A stretch of 64,000 nt of DNA. Origin: JAVBLK01 sp031553565 (lineage in GTDB: Bacteria > Bacillota > Clostridia > Christensenellales > DUVY01). Of this stretch, positions 9,161-18,350 are shown one piece after another. The DNA lies in the NCBI GenBank assembly GCA_031553565.1, contig JAVBLK010000019.1, positions 62,001-126,000 of the forward strand, in the 5' to 3' direction. How positions within the stretch are numbered: the first letter of the stretch is position 1; each line of letters starts with the position of its first letter. The notes beneath the pieces were generated by a model, which had not been told where the DNA came from, did no database searches, and saw only the letters and a list, made by a program, of their open reading frames with translations. The position numbers and the translations under genes are program-made.

Positions 9161-9949
9161 TTAGCTCTCTATCTTTTTTTGCAAAAGTTTTAATAAATAT
9201 AAAAACAGCTTTTCAAAGGCTATCGACACGGCGATTATCACAAAGGTCCATGCAAACATCTCGCTCATGTGCAGCCATTGGCCGGCGTAATACATTTGGC
9301 CGCCGATAGAGTTTTTAATGAGGCCGATGACCTCGGCGGCCACGCCCGATTTCCAGCAGATGCCCAAACCCACCTTACAGCCCGAAACAAAGAACGGCAT
9401 AACGTTTGAAATATGGATATACAGCACGCGTTTTTTGCGCGTTACGCCGAACACGTCCGCCATTTCCAAAAGCTTTTTATCGGTATGCGCAAACCCCGTA
9501 AGCATATTGGCGTATATGACCGGCAGCACCATCATGAAAGCAATGACGCCCGACAGCATATTGGTCTTTGAGCCCAGCAATATCAGCAGCATCAGCGTAA
9601 AGGACGCGACCGGCGCGGCGTTCAGAAAGCTTATAAGCGGTGAAAAGAGCGATTTGACGATATACGATTTATAAGAAGCGACACTTAAACAGATCCCCAA
9701 AACCGCCGCCGCTAAAAAGCCTAAAACTATGCGGTAAAAGGAATTCCAGATTATCCGCCAGAATTCCACGGTGATAAATGACGTGCAAAGGGTGGAAAAA
9801 ACCGATACGGGCGACGGTAAAAAAATTCCGTTATCGATAAGCGCAGCGGCAACTTGCCAAACGGCAAGCCAGAATATGACAGCGGCGGCTATCGCAATTA
9901 TTTTCTTTTCCTTATCCGGAAGCCTTTTTTTATCCCTTATGCTTTTCAT
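9161..9949 (-). CDS. ABC transporter permease (TauC/SsuC type)
   Basis: 262-residue integral membrane protein with about six hydrophobic spans starting at residue 17. Near residue 215 it carries the cytoplasmic EAA-type loop (SGVAAEVIGLIKNSIGG) that contacts the ATPase. Together with the neighbouring ATPase and binding protein it forms a complete NMT1/TauABC-type importer. The ATG at 9949 has no Shine-Dalgarno sequence; a TATAAT box ends only 10 nt upstream, so the transcript may be nearly leaderless. The 167 nt between this gene and the ATPase gene are repeat-like with several GGATGAC strings. Confidence 0.88.
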   Translation of the reverse strand: MKSIRDKKRLPDKEKKIIAIAAAVIFWLAVWQVAAALIDNGIFLPSPVSVFSTLCTSFITVEFWRIIWNSFYRIVLGFLAAAVLGICLSVASYKSYIVKSLFSPLISFLNAAPVASFTLMLLILLGSKTNMLSGVIAFMMVLPVIYANMLTGFAHTDKKLLEMADVFGVTRKKRVLYIHISNVMPFFVSGCKVGLGICWKSGVAAEVIGLIKNSIGGQMYYAGQWLHMSEMFAWTFVIIAVSIAFEKLFLYLLKLLQKKIES

Positions 9950-9959
9950 CAGTATGTCA

Positions 9960-9988
9960 ATTATACAGGAATTCCGGGATTAAGTCTA
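9960..9988 (-). promoter_or_regulatory. Promoter close to the permease start
   Basis: On the minus strand, TAGACT (9983-9988), a 17-bp spacer, and TATAAT (9960-9965), then 10 nt to the ATG. Predicted leader of about 3-4 nt with no Shine-Dalgarno sequence. Confidence 0.6.
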
Positions 9989-10038
9989 TTTATTACTCCG
10001 GCAGGCAGTTTCCTTAATCTTCTGAAAAATTACCTTAT

Positions 10039-11070
10039 TCAGCGCGAATAATAGAATTTATCGCCGGGCAGCTTGCCGCCCACGGCGCCTCTGTCCATGC
10101 CATGCAGAATGCCAAGAAATGCCGAAACCTTATCCTTCATATCCGCGCCTTCGATAAAGGTCACGCCGCATTTGGGCAGCGCGGCCTCTGCGGGGCCTAA
10201 GGCGCCTATTATCCCCAGATCCACAGTCAGCTGCGCGGCGGCATCAAGGTTCGCGCCGTCCGCCATATAATCAGCAGAAAACTTGTACTCGTTCAGAAAC
10301 ATATCGAATGTTTCCTTATTGTTGACAAGGTAAGCGCGCCTTACAACCAGCACGCCCGTTATGATTTCCTTATCCGCGTTGCCCGGTATTTTCTTCCATT
10401 CGTCCGCTAAATTTATCTGGGCCTTAATGTTGTCAGGATTGTTGCCCATACACGCCGAGGTGGCGGCGGGCTGCGGCAGCACGGCTATTTCCATAGTGCC
10501 GTTTTTAAGCCCGGCCACGATTTCCGACCCTTCGGTTTTATACTGTATGTCCACGTTCTTAACGTTGTTTTTTTCCAGCAGATATTTAAAGACGTATTCC
10601 GGCGTCGCGCCCAAGCCGGGCGAATAAACCGTCTTGCCCGATAAATCGGACAGGCTTGTCACCGTTACGCCCCGAGTCACAAGGTAAAGCACGTTCAGGG
10701 TATTGATTGCGGCGACCTGTATATCCATATCCGGGTTATTGAAAAGTATTGCCGCGTTATTGCAGGGCAGGGCCGCCGCGTCAAAGGTCTTGTTGGCCAG
10801 ACCCGCGGTTATGGCAGCGGGCGTGGACTCCTTGGCAAAGCCCTTGGAGTTGTTATCCTTAGCGTTTATATAATCGTTCGCCGTTGTTCCGGCTTTCGCG
10901 TCGGCATCGAGCTTTGCAAGACCTATCATGGTGGGGCCGTTCATCGCGGCGACCTTTATGACGTTGCCCCTGGACGGATCGGGATCCTTGATTTTCCCGC
11001 ATCCGGCAAACAGCGCGAGGGTCATTAAAAGCGTCAACGCAGCCGCAATCAATTTCATTGAAAACCTCAT
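10039..11070 (-). CDS. ABC transporter substrate-binding lipoprotein (NMT1/TauA-like)
   Basis: 343 residues. The signal peptide ends in a lipobox (LFAGC), so the mature protein is membrane-anchored outside the cell. The body resembles periplasmic-binding-protein type 2 proteins of the NMT1/THI5/TauA group: an N-terminal strand with GPTMIGLAKL, a central VTSLSDLSGKTVYSPGLGATPEYVFKYLL-type segment (quoted in parts: DLSGKTVY, PGLGATPE), and the hinge region. AAAGGAG lies 9 nt upstream of the ATG. It is the first gene of the importer cluster. The ligand is unknown. Confidence 0.88.
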   Translation of the reverse strand: MRFSMKLIAAALTLLMTLALFAGCGKIKDPDPSRGNVIKVAAMNGPTMIGLAKLDADAKAGTTANDYINAKDNNSKGFAKESTPAAITAGLANKTFDAAALPCNNAAILFNNPDMDIQVAAINTLNVLYLVTRGVTVTSLSDLSGKTVYSPGLGATPEYVFKYLLEKNNVKNVDIQYKTEGSEIVAGLKNGTMEIAVLPQPAATSACMGNNPDNIKAQINLADEWKKIPGNADKEIITGVLVVRRAYLVNNKETFDMFLNEYKFSADYMADGANLDAAAQLTVDLGIIGALGPAEAALPKCGVTFIEGADMKDKVSAFLGILHGMDRGAVGGKLPGDKFYYSR

Positions 11071-11136
11071 GAGGAATATCTCCTTTTACTAATCTGCGTC
11101 TAATAATCGCTTATTTTAACCGCCGCTAGTACTAGT

Positions 11137-11171
11137 ATTATACTAATAACACCATACATATCATCCGTCAA
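11137..11171 (-). promoter_or_regulatory. Candidate promoter of the ABC importer
   Basis: Minus strand TTGACG (11166-11171), a 17-bp spacer and TATTAG (11143-11148), which runs directly into TATAAT (11137-11142). The best -35 fits the weaker -10. Leader of about 65 nt. Confidence 0.5.
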
Positions 11172-11198
11172 GCAAAAGGCGGCAGGTTTTTTAAAAGG

Positions 11199-11231
11199 CG
11201 GCCCGGAAAACAATAGGTTTTCCGGGCCGCC
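11199..11231 (-). terminator. Terminator of the giant surface protein gene
   Basis: Perfect 14-bp stem (GCGGCCCGGAAAAC / GTTTTCCGGGCCGC) with a 5-nt loop, 37 nt past the stop of the minus-strand gene at 11268. The following minus-strand sequence is CTTTTAAAAAA, only partly T-rich. Confidence 0.7.
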
Positions 11232-11267
11232 CGCATGCAATACGTGATACCGGCGTATTAAGGCTGA

Positions 11268-14200
11268 TCAGCCTTTCTTGCGGCTTACGCTTTTATTCAC
11301 CGCGCCAAGGTACAGGGTGTCGATAACGCTCTTTACGTCCGTAAAGGAGGCGAAGCTGTAACCTAACGCCATACTGTACCAGGTTTCCGGCTCGAGGTAT
11401 CCTACCGGGCGCAGCGTATGCTTTTTCATCAGCTCGGCGGCGTAACCGCTGGTCGCCCGGAATATCAGCCGCGTGATGCCGTGGTTTTCGGCGGCAAAAA
11501 GGAAGGGCGTGGGGGATGCGCATTTCAAGGACGTCGGGCGGTGTTCCTTCCTGACGGCGGCGGTGACGACCATGCCTCCGCCCAGCGATAAGGCGTAATC
11601 GACGACCTCCTTCTTGGAAACGAAGACAAAGCCCTTGCGCATTTTCTTGGTCTCGACAGCCTGCGTGAATTCCTTGCTGTCCGCGGTACTGTCCGCCTCC
11701 GCGCATACTGCCGCATTCAGCTTTTCCGCCGCGGCCGCATCGGTACCGTATTTGCCGTTCGACGACTTTTTGTACATTTCCGCGACCGTGGTTTCGTATG
11801 CGCAGCGCAGCATGTCTTTTATTTCCAGCGCGTCCGTAAACGTGTCGTCTATTACCGCGCTGTAAAAACCGGGAATACTTGCCGCGGTTATGCCCGGATG
11901 CAGCAGCCGCGCGGCGTCCATAAATTTCGTGTCCGCGCGCAGGGTCAGCCGCTGTACGCCTTCGCGGTACTCGCTGACGGCGGCAATATGTTTTCCGGCG
12001 AAGAAAAGGAGCCTGCTCTTTTTATATTCGGCTGTCAGCGCGGGCACCGGCCCCGCCATCGAGGCGGCGTATACCGCGATCTGCTTAGGCGTCATTTTTT
12101 GCGGAGTGCGCAGCGAGATCAGGCGGTTGATTATCGGATCGTCGGCGATATCGTCGGCGTTTTTTATGACAAGCTCCTCGACCGCGTCCTTAGGTTCCTT
12201 AGCCGCGCCGCCTTCCTTTGGTACGAAAAGCGGTGCGGGCGGCGGGGCGGATACGGGCGCGTCCGGCGTGCCGTAAGCGATCGTGACCGCCGAGGGCGCG
12301 GTTATCGTGACGACCTTGCGGCTGTCTGTATCTTGCGGCTTTAAGACCGCCGGATCGGCGGATGCGCCGCTTACGTGCGCCCCGGCGTCACTTTGCGCCG
12401 CAGCCGTTTCACACTTTCCGGCATCGGCTTTTTCTTTTCCGGAGGGCTTATGGCGCGCGTTTTCCGCGGCGTAAGAGCCTGCATTGTCACTGCCCGCCGC
12501 AGCGGAGCCCGTTGCATCCGCATCCTTTGCGGCGTCCTCCGTTTCAGAAGTTTTGCCTTTGGGCTTATGGGGTTTATACGGCGGGGGCACTTCCGGCCTG
12601 TTTGCGATCGCCGCCTGTGCGTCTTGGAGCAGCATGACGGGCGGGGCTTCCTGCTTACTTTCCGATTCCAGGTCGATGCCGCGGTCGGTTACGGCGTCCA
12701 GGGTCTGGCGGTTGATAAGTATGCGCGAGACGAAATAGGCTATCAATAAGGCGGCAAGCGCAAGCGGCAGCCACAGCCATATTCCGCCCGCGGGCCCGCC
12801 TGGTTTTTCCTCCAATATACCGAAAAAGCTTAAAGAATCCGTACTAAACTCGATATAATCCGCGTTGAACGTGCCGCGCAGTATTTCCACCGTGCCGTCG
12901 GCGCGCAGGTGCGCGATCGAGTAATACTTATTCCCGGCGCAGTCGTCCGTGTTGATTCGGATCGAGGTTTCCGATGTAGGCTGCACTTTTATGCCGTCCT
13001 TGTAAAAACTGATATCATATAGCGAGAACATATTCAGGTTGGAATTTATCTGTTTGTTGGACTCTAAGTATTTCCTGTATTGCGCCTCCGCGGCCTTATA
13101 CGCTTCTGAATTCTTGTCCACCTTTACGGCAACGGCGGTGACGCCCGGCTCGAACGAGCCTTCGAATTCGGCTTTCTTGTCCTCGGTTTCCAGTTTCACC
13201 GCGTGGACGTACAGCTTGCCCACAATGTAAGTGATCGTATAATTCTCCGCCTCCGCGCCGGTAAGCTCCAGGTCGTACACGCCGGGCTTGCTCGCGTCGG
13301 ACGAGCCCTGCACCTTGACCTTGACCGAGGCGGGCTTGGTAAGCGTTTCCGCGGTGTCCGCACCCGCGAAGCCCGCGTACCTTATTGTGAATTGCGGAAC
13401 CTCGCCCTCGTCCACGACCACGCTGTCGCAATAAACGGTAAGCTGCGCCTTGGCGACGTTAACGGTAAAGGTGTCTGCGCCCGTAAGCTTATAGTCGGTG
13501 CCGCTGACGACGACCTTGACCGTATAAGCACCCGGATATTTTATCGCCGTCCCCGCGCCGCTTATCTCAAGGACATAGGGTACCGGCCCGGACGCGCCTG
13601 TAAATTCGGGTATACACAGCTGCTCCGCGCCGTTATAGGTAAACTCCTTAACGGTCGTCTCCGAAACGCTGATCTCTATGGGCGCCTTGCTTACGGTTAT
13701 CATAAATGGGAGCGACTGTATATAGTAATTCGGGTTTCTTGTTTCGTCCAGCTCGATAAAGGCCAGGCGACTGCCGGGGCTTAAATCGGGGACAGCGTCG
13801 ACGGCGGGGTTATCGGGGAAGCCGCTCAATGTAGACATCACCGCGCCCGTATAATCAACGGGTTCGCCGTCAACGGCCTTAAAGTTCAGCAGGAATTTAG
13901 CGTTCATGACCATTTCATAAAAGTCTTCCGCGCTGTCGCCGTATTCCAAGGAAAGAGGTAGTGTGGTTAAGATGCCGGGCAGCCTGTCAATAAAAAAAGT
14001 AAATCCGGTAGGATCGAAAGCATACTCCCCGGAAGGCACCTCTGTTCCGGCGTCTGTACATATCCTGAAGCTGACGATGTCAAGCGCGGCCTGCGTCTCC
14101 TCGTTTGCGTTTTTGGAGACTGTGCGGACGGCGATAGATTCAATATGATGCCTTTCCTCCAGCCCGTCAACGCGCAATCTTCCCTCTGAAACAAGCCTTT

Positions 14201-16955
14201 CGATATCCGAACGCCCTAAAACGAACTGTTTAGTGCCGTTGTAAGGCATACGCGCCTCGCCGGTGATTTTTACCGTGTTATATATGTTTACGGGAAACGA
14301 TACAGGAACGTCTAACGTAAAGTTCGCGCCGCCCGCCGGGACTGTCAATTTGGCCGAAAACCGGGCGGTATCCGTTTTACGGATAAAATCGTAAACTGTC
14401 GGGCCGCCGTCCTGCCGGGCGCGAAGCATATCGGTATCGTGGGTCAACGATGCAATGCGCGGCGGAGCTGCGTTCAGGTACGCGAACTTCGCAGTAAGGA
14501 TTCCGAACCCTTGGTTTAGCTTATACTGCGCGGGGAAGTCCACGCCGTTCAGTACGGGGGTGATGCCGCAGGTAAAATTTTCGCCGCCCGTCCATTGGGG
14601 CTTGTCGCCGTAAGCGGGTATGCCGGGCTGCAGACATATCACGTCAAAGCCGGACGGATCAGGTTCTTCGGCAATCAGGTTCGCGCTGCACAGAATAATG
14701 CCCGCTGTTGCATTGGGGCAGTTTAATGAGAAAATGGTCTCCTTTGCCGAAAAAGTTGAACGATTGTCCGCGGTAACGGCGATGCCGCCCGCGGCGGCCG
14801 ACTGCGCGGCAGACGTATCAACGGCGACCGCGCAGCGGTAAAGCGATATCGTACCGTAGCTGATGTATGCAACGCCGCCGCAGACAATATCGCCGGAATA
14901 TGCAAAAGAACTGCTTATTAATGAATCGTTTATCTCGACCGTGGTATCGTTGAATACCGAATGAAAAAGCGCGCCGGCACCAAAACCGTACTCAAGCAGC
15001 GGCTTAAGGCCGGATATCGTGAACATGCAGTTTTCTATCGTGACTTTTCCGCCGGCCGCCGCCCCGTATACGCTCCTTGCAAGAAAGCCTCCGTTTGCCT
15101 GAACGCATTCAAATCTTATGTCCTTGAATACCGCGTCCCCGATGCTGTCGAAAATCGGGCCGTATTCCAGACGTATGCCGCTTAAAGCCCAAAAGCCGTT
15201 GCGGGAATATAATTTGCCGCGGAAACGGCCTGTCTGTGTCGAGAGCAGCCGGCCGCCGCTGAAATCAATGCCTTGCGAAGCCGGGTCAGAGCTTGTATCC
15301 GGAACGACCGCTAAATTAACGCCGCTGAAATCATAGCCCTGCGCCGTGAAAAAGCGAATCATCTGGAAACGTTCCGGGGAATCTATGACAAGCGGGTTTT
15401 GAAGAGTGCCGCGCGCCCTCACGGCATCGGGCAGCGTGCCGAACAGATCGCCTACGATATACTCAGTGCCGTATTTGACATCTACGGCGATATCATAACC
15501 GGGGGCGGAGGCGCTTATTTCTGTGTTTCTATAAAAATTAAAAAAATCATACAATAAAAAGAAACCCTGGGCATAGTCGCGCAAATCGGAATTAGGCAAC
15601 ATCGCGCGGACATATATTTGCGGGGGAAAGCTTCCCGGACTCTCGTATGTGGCTATACTAAAGATGCCGCTAAAGCCGGGAAGCCCGCTGCCGTAGTCAT
15701 ATTCTCCGCCGATGCTTGGCCGCGTCATCGTGTAAGCATTTTCAATTTGGCAGCCGCCGAGGTCTGTGGCGATATAAGGGGAAGTTATCTGATCAAAGAG
15801 TTTTACATAAAGGAAATTGCGTACCTGCACCTTTCTGCATGTGCCGGCTGCAATGCCTGTAAGTACAAGTAACCCAGTCGATACATATCCGGATCCGAAG
15901 TCCTGTGAATACACGCAGTCGGTGATTTCGACAGCCGAATCATAAAAGCCCGGGTCCGCGCCGCCTACGATGCCGCCTGCTGCAAACGATGTAAGCACCG
16001 CGCCGAACGAGGAGCAATTTGCAACGCGGCATACGCCCAGGTCGTTGATGGTCAGATAACCTGCGATGCCGCCCGAATAGCGGCTGGCCTCCGAGTTGCC
16101 GTAATTAGCGCATCTTTCTATGACAGCCTGCCCTTTGCCCAGGATCCCGCCGGCAGCTTCGACGCTGAATCCGGGGATTGCGGCCAATCTTGCGTGGTTT
16201 GCGGAATTCAAAATCTTTAAGTTGCCCTCGGAGCAGCCTACCAGCCCGCCGATGCTGTTCGTATTGTTCCCGCACGAATATACAGGAGTCATATTGGAAC
16301 AAAAATTTATTACCGTTTCCCATGCGCCCCTCATAACGTAACCGGCGATGCCGCCCGCATAGATCCTGCCGCGTATCGAGCCGTAAAACCTCCCCAAGGT
16401 CACGCCGGTGATGAGCGCGTTCTTGACATAGCCGAACAGGCCTGCGCAGTCCGCTTTCACGTTGAGGCCGTTTATCTCATAATATCTGTTCTCATTAGCA
16501 GGCAGCCATTTTACGCTAAACGAGCCCTCGAACGGGTGCTCGGCGGTGCCGATGGGCACGAAGTTCTTTTGAGTTTCAATCTGGTCGGGCTTGGCGAAGG
16601 TAATGTCGGCGGCAAGCTCGTAATAGCACATCGTATTGTTTCCGGAGTTAACGTCCATAGACATAAAGATAAGCTGCTCCGGAGTGGTTATTACAAACGG
16701 ATTGTCCTTGTGGCTGCCGTAGTCATAAGCATTTTTACTTTTACCGTCCCTCACGCCGTAAACAGCCACCGCCGCCGACCAGTACATATCGTTCTCGGCG
16801 GGGCGGTAATCGGTATCCCATGTGTCCGCGCTGACGGGAGCGCCGCCGAACATGCCTGCGGGCAGCGCCGTAAAAACAAACAGGAAAACAAAAAAAAGGC
16901 AACAGAAAAAAAAGGCACTTTTAAAGAAATTACTGTGTCTCTTTGCGTACATCAT
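11268..16955 (-). CDS. Giant GLUG/MBG surface protein with cytoplasmic tandem YjbR-like domains
   Basis: 1895 residues from the ATG at 16955 (AGGGGG lies about 8 nt upstream; an upstream in-frame TTG-type extension lacks a site). A signal peptide covers residues 1-43. Residues 65-850 hold repeated GGIAGY/GGLVG-type segments like GLUG motifs, probably a beta-helix-like extracellular stalk. Residues 885-1250 contain Ig-like and at least two MBG-type domains (for example TVKEFTYNGAEQ near 1092). A single membrane span is at about 1389-1410 (WLWLPLALAALLIAYFV), with a long Ala/Pro/Lys-rich linker inside. Two related domains of about 110 residues follow, at about 1620-1722 and 1775-1890, resembling MmcQ/YjbR 'double-wing' domains. 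There is no LPxTG motif. Adhesion or signalling across the membrane is inference. Confidence 0.85.
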   Translation of the reverse strand: MMYAKRHSNFFKSAFFFCCLFFVFLFVFTALPAGMFGGAPVSADTWDTDYRPAENDMYWSAAVAVYGVRDGKSKNAYDYGSHKDNPFVITTPEQLIFMSMDVNSGNNTMCYYELAADITFAKPDQIETQKNFVPIGTAEHPFEGSFSVKWLPANENRYYEINGLNVKADCAGLFGYVKNALITGVTLGRFYGSIRGRIYAGGIAGYVMRGAWETVINFCSNMTPVYSCGNNTNSIGGLVGCSEGNLKILNSANHARLAAIPGFSVEAAGGILGKGQAVIERCANYGNSEASRYSGGIAGYLTINDLGVCRVANCSSFGAVLTSFAAGGIVGGADPGFYDSAVEITDCVYSQDFGSGYVSTGLLVLTGIAAGTCRKVQVRNFLYVKLFDQITSPYIATDLGGCQIENAYTMTRPSIGGEYDYGSGLPGFSGIFSIATYESPGSFPPQIYVRAMLPNSDLRDYAQGFFLLYDFFNFYRNTEISASAPGYDIAVDVKYGTEYIVGDLFGTLPDAVRARGTLQNPLVIDSPERFQMIRFFTAQGYDFSGVNLAVVPDTSSDPASQGIDFSGGRLLSTQTGRFRGKLYSRNGFWALSGIRLEYGPIFDSIGDAVFKDIRFECVQANGGFLARSVYGAAAGGKVTIENCMFTISGLKPLLEYGFGAGALFHSVFNDTTVEINDSLISSSFAYSGDIVCGGVAYISYGTISLYRCAVAVDTSAAQSAAAGGIAVTADNRSTFSAKETIFSLNCPNATAGIILCSANLIAEEPDPSGFDVICLQPGIPAYGDKPQWTGGENFTCGITPVLNGVDFPAQYKLNQGFGILTAKFAYLNAAPPRIASLTHDTDMLRARQDGGPTVYDFIRKTDTARFSAKLTVPAGGANFTLDVPVSFPVNIYNTVKITGEARMPYNGTKQFVLGRSDIERLVSEGRLRVDGLEERHHIESIAVRTVSKNANEETQAALDIVSFRICTDAGTEVPSGEYAFDPTGFTFFIDRLPGILTTLPLSLEYGDSAEDFYEMVMNAKFLLNFKAVDGEPVDYTGAVMSTLSGFPDNPAVDAVPDLSPGSRLAFIELDETRNPNYYIQSLPFMITVSKAPIEISVSETTVKEFTYNGAEQLCIPEFTGASGPVPYVLEISGAGTAIKYPGAYTVKVVVSGTDYKLTGADTFTVNVAKAQLTVYCDSVVVDEGEVPQFTIRYAGFAGADTAETLTKPASVKVKVQGSSDASKPGVYDLELTGAEAENYTITYIVGKLYVHAVKLETEDKKAEFEGSFEPGVTAVAVKVDKNSEAYKAAEAQYRKYLESNKQINSNLNMFSLYDISFYKDGIKVQPTSETSIRINTDDCAGNKYYSIAHLRADGTVEILRGTFNADYIEFSTDSLSFFGILEEKPGGPAGGIWLWLPLALAALLIAYFVSRILINRQTLDAVTDRGIDLESESKQEAPPVMLLQDAQAAIANRPEVPPPYKPHKPKGKTSETEDAAKDADATGSAAAGSDNAGSYAAENARHKPSGKEKADAGKCETAAAQSDAGAHVSGASADPAVLKPQDTDSRKVVTITAPSAVTIAYGTPDAPVSAPPPAPLFVPKEGGAAKEPKDAVEELVIKNADDIADDPIINRLISLRTPQKMTPKQIAVYAASMAGPVPALTAEYKKSRLLFFAGKHIAAVSEYREGVQRLTLRADTKFMDAARLLHPGITAASIPGFYSAVIDDTFTDALEIKDMLRCAYETTVAEMYKKSSNGKYGTDAAAAEKLNAAVCAEADSTADSKEFTQAVETKKMRKGFVFVSKKEVVDYALSLGGGMVVTAAVRKEHRPTSLKCASPTPFLFAAENHGITRLIFRATSGYAAELMKKHTLRPVGYLEPETWYSMALGYSFASFTDVKSVIDTLYLGAVNKSVSRKKG

Positions 16956-17028
16956 AAGTAAACCCCCTAATAATAAAAATAATAATTCCTGAAGCGACAA
17001 ATAAATGCAAAATGCGGCAATTAACATC

Positions 17029-17057
17029 ATAATACATTTTTTTTTGCTAAAAAGCAA
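17029..17057 (-). promoter_or_regulatory. Candidate promoter of the giant surface protein gene
   Basis: Minus strand TTGCTT (17052-17057), 17-bp spacer, TATTAT (17029-17034). The -35 box is weak. It lies back to back with a consensus promoter reading the other way at 17062-17090. Confidence 0.45.
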
Positions 17058-17061
17058 GAGG

Positions 17062-17090
17062 TTGACAAAAATGTTTGGATAAAATATAAT
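17062..17090 (+). promoter_or_regulatory. Consensus promoter towards the HD-GYP gene
   Basis: TTGACA (17062-17067), 17-bp spacer, TATAAT (17085-17090), both perfect. The nearest downstream gene starts at 17339, so the leader would be about 240 nt and would contain the whole palindromic element at 17130-17287. Confidence 0.75.
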
Positions 17091-17129
17091 AAAAATATAT
17101 TATGTAAACGCTGAACAAACCAATCATAG

Positions 17130-17287
17130 GTAAACGCTGAATAAATGAGGTTAATTTAGAGCAAGTATTTTTCAGTATGAAAACGGCTTGTTTTTGCAGG
17201 AAATAGTAGAACTATTTGCAAGAAAAGAAGATGTTTTCAGACAAAAAAGACGCCGCTGTAAATTATTCCGAATTGTTCAGTGTTTAC
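17130..17287. repeat. MITE-like palindromic element, family A copy 1
   Basis: 158 bp with terminal inverted repeats GTAAACGCTGAA... and ...TTCAGTGTTTAC and an overall imperfect palindrome. It is flanked on both sides by ATAG (17126-17129 and 17288-17291), which looks like a 4-bp target duplication. A second partial GTAAACGCTGAA string lies just outside at 17104. With the flanking DNA it accounts for most of the gene-free stretch 16956-17338. Confidence 0.75.
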
Positions 17288-17338
17288 ATAGGTCTTAGAG
17301 TAAGAGGGCGTCAGCATAAAAAGTAAAGGGGATCGAAA

Positions 17339-18226
17339 ATGGCTTTTATTATCACAGCGTCTTTTTTCGGCGCGGCGCTGGCGCTTTTGTCAGCGGTATC
17401 ATATTATTTTACTGTCATACACAACAAAGCCTATAATTATGAGCTGCCCAAAAAATCGGTCAGGGGATACGCCCTTTTTCTGGCGCTTATGACGCTGTAT
17501 GCCGCCTCGTGCTTTGTCGTAGGCGGCTTTATGGTATACAACTGGGATTCCGGGCCTGAAAGGACGGCGCTTGCGTCGCTGATAGCGTTTGCCGGCGCGA
17601 TGCTGCTTTTGGCAGTCTGGCATTACGGCAGGTCTGCGCGCGCGCTTACTGCACGCAGGCACGAGGACATGCTGGAAATAGTGCGCACCCTGGAGGCGAA
17701 GGACGTTTACACCAAGGGCCACTCGATACACGTATATAAACTGACGGGGCTGATATACGAGATGCTGCCGCGCAGGATCAGGAACAGGATCCGCAAGATC
17801 AAGCTGATGGACGCGGCGCTTTTTCACGATATCGGCAAGATCAGGATACCGCTGGATATAATCAATAAGGCCGGCAGGCTGGACGACAGAGAATACCTTA
17901 TAATGACGCAGCACCCGCGCCATGGCTCGGACATGCTGGAAGGCACGCAATACGGGCCCATCTGCCCGTATATACTTTATCACCACGAGCGCCCCGACGG
18001 GAAAGGCTATTACAAGCTGAAGGGTGAAAGGATACCACTAGAGGCGCGTATCATTGCGGTCGCGGACACGTTTTCGGCGTTATATTCAGAAAGGAGCTAC
18101 CGCAAGAAAATGTCTTACGAGGAGGCGGTCAATGTCATGGACGGCGTAAAGGGCACTCAGCTGGACTCGACGCTGGTCAAGCTTTTTTTAAAAGCCCCGA
18201 AGGAGCAGGTCGACGCGCTGAGCTAG
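17339..18226 (+). CDS. Membrane HD-GYP-like phosphohydrolase
   Basis: 295 residues. Three hydrophobic spans lie in the first 105 residues, followed by a cytoplasmic HD domain. The HD pair is H163-D164 in LFHDIGK; the later HHE motif is H215-H216-E217. The hallmark GYP is GYY here (G223-Y224-Y225). HD-GYP proteins hydrolyse cyclic di-GMP; the membrane part may sense a signal. AAGGGG precedes the ATG. It is monocistronic and has a perfect promoter 250 nt upstream, with a palindromic repeat inserted in the leader. It could also act on another nucleotide, since non-GYP variants of the HD superfamily have other substrates. Confidence 0.85.
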   Translation: MAFIITASFFGAALALLSAVSYYFTVIHNKAYNYELPKKSVRGYALFLALMTLYAASCFVVGGFMVYNWDSGPERTALASLIAFAGAMLLLAVWHYGRSARALTARRHEDMLEIVRTLEAKDVYTKGHSIHVYKLTGLIYEMLPRRIRNRIRKIKLMDAALFHDIGKIRIPLDIINKAGRLDDREYLIMTQHPRHGSDMLEGTQYGPICPYILYHHERPDGKGYYKLKGERIPLEARIIAVADTFSALYSERSYRKKMSYEEAVNVMDGVKGTQLDSTLVKLFLKAPKEQVDALS

Positions 18227-18312
18227 AAAAAACCGCCGGGAGCGGCCAAACCGGTGTTGACAGGCTGCGCTTGCCGCCAGCAGTTTCGGATGCGCCTGAA
18301 CCTCCTATGCGT

Positions 18313-18342
18313 TTGCATACTAGCTATTTTGTATGTTATAAT
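18313..18342 (+). promoter_or_regulatory. valS promoter, near-leaderless
   Basis: TTGCAT (18313-18318), 18-bp spacer, TATAAT (18337-18342). Only 8 nt separate the -10 box from the valS ATG and no Shine-Dalgarno sequence is present. No T-box leader is visible. Confidence 0.65.
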
Positions 18343-18350
18343 CTTCCGGT

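Noticed and set aside
18227..18350. T-box leader before valS
   Set aside because: The gap is only 124 nt, has no T-box-like TGGNACCGCG string, and the promoter lies right at the start codon.
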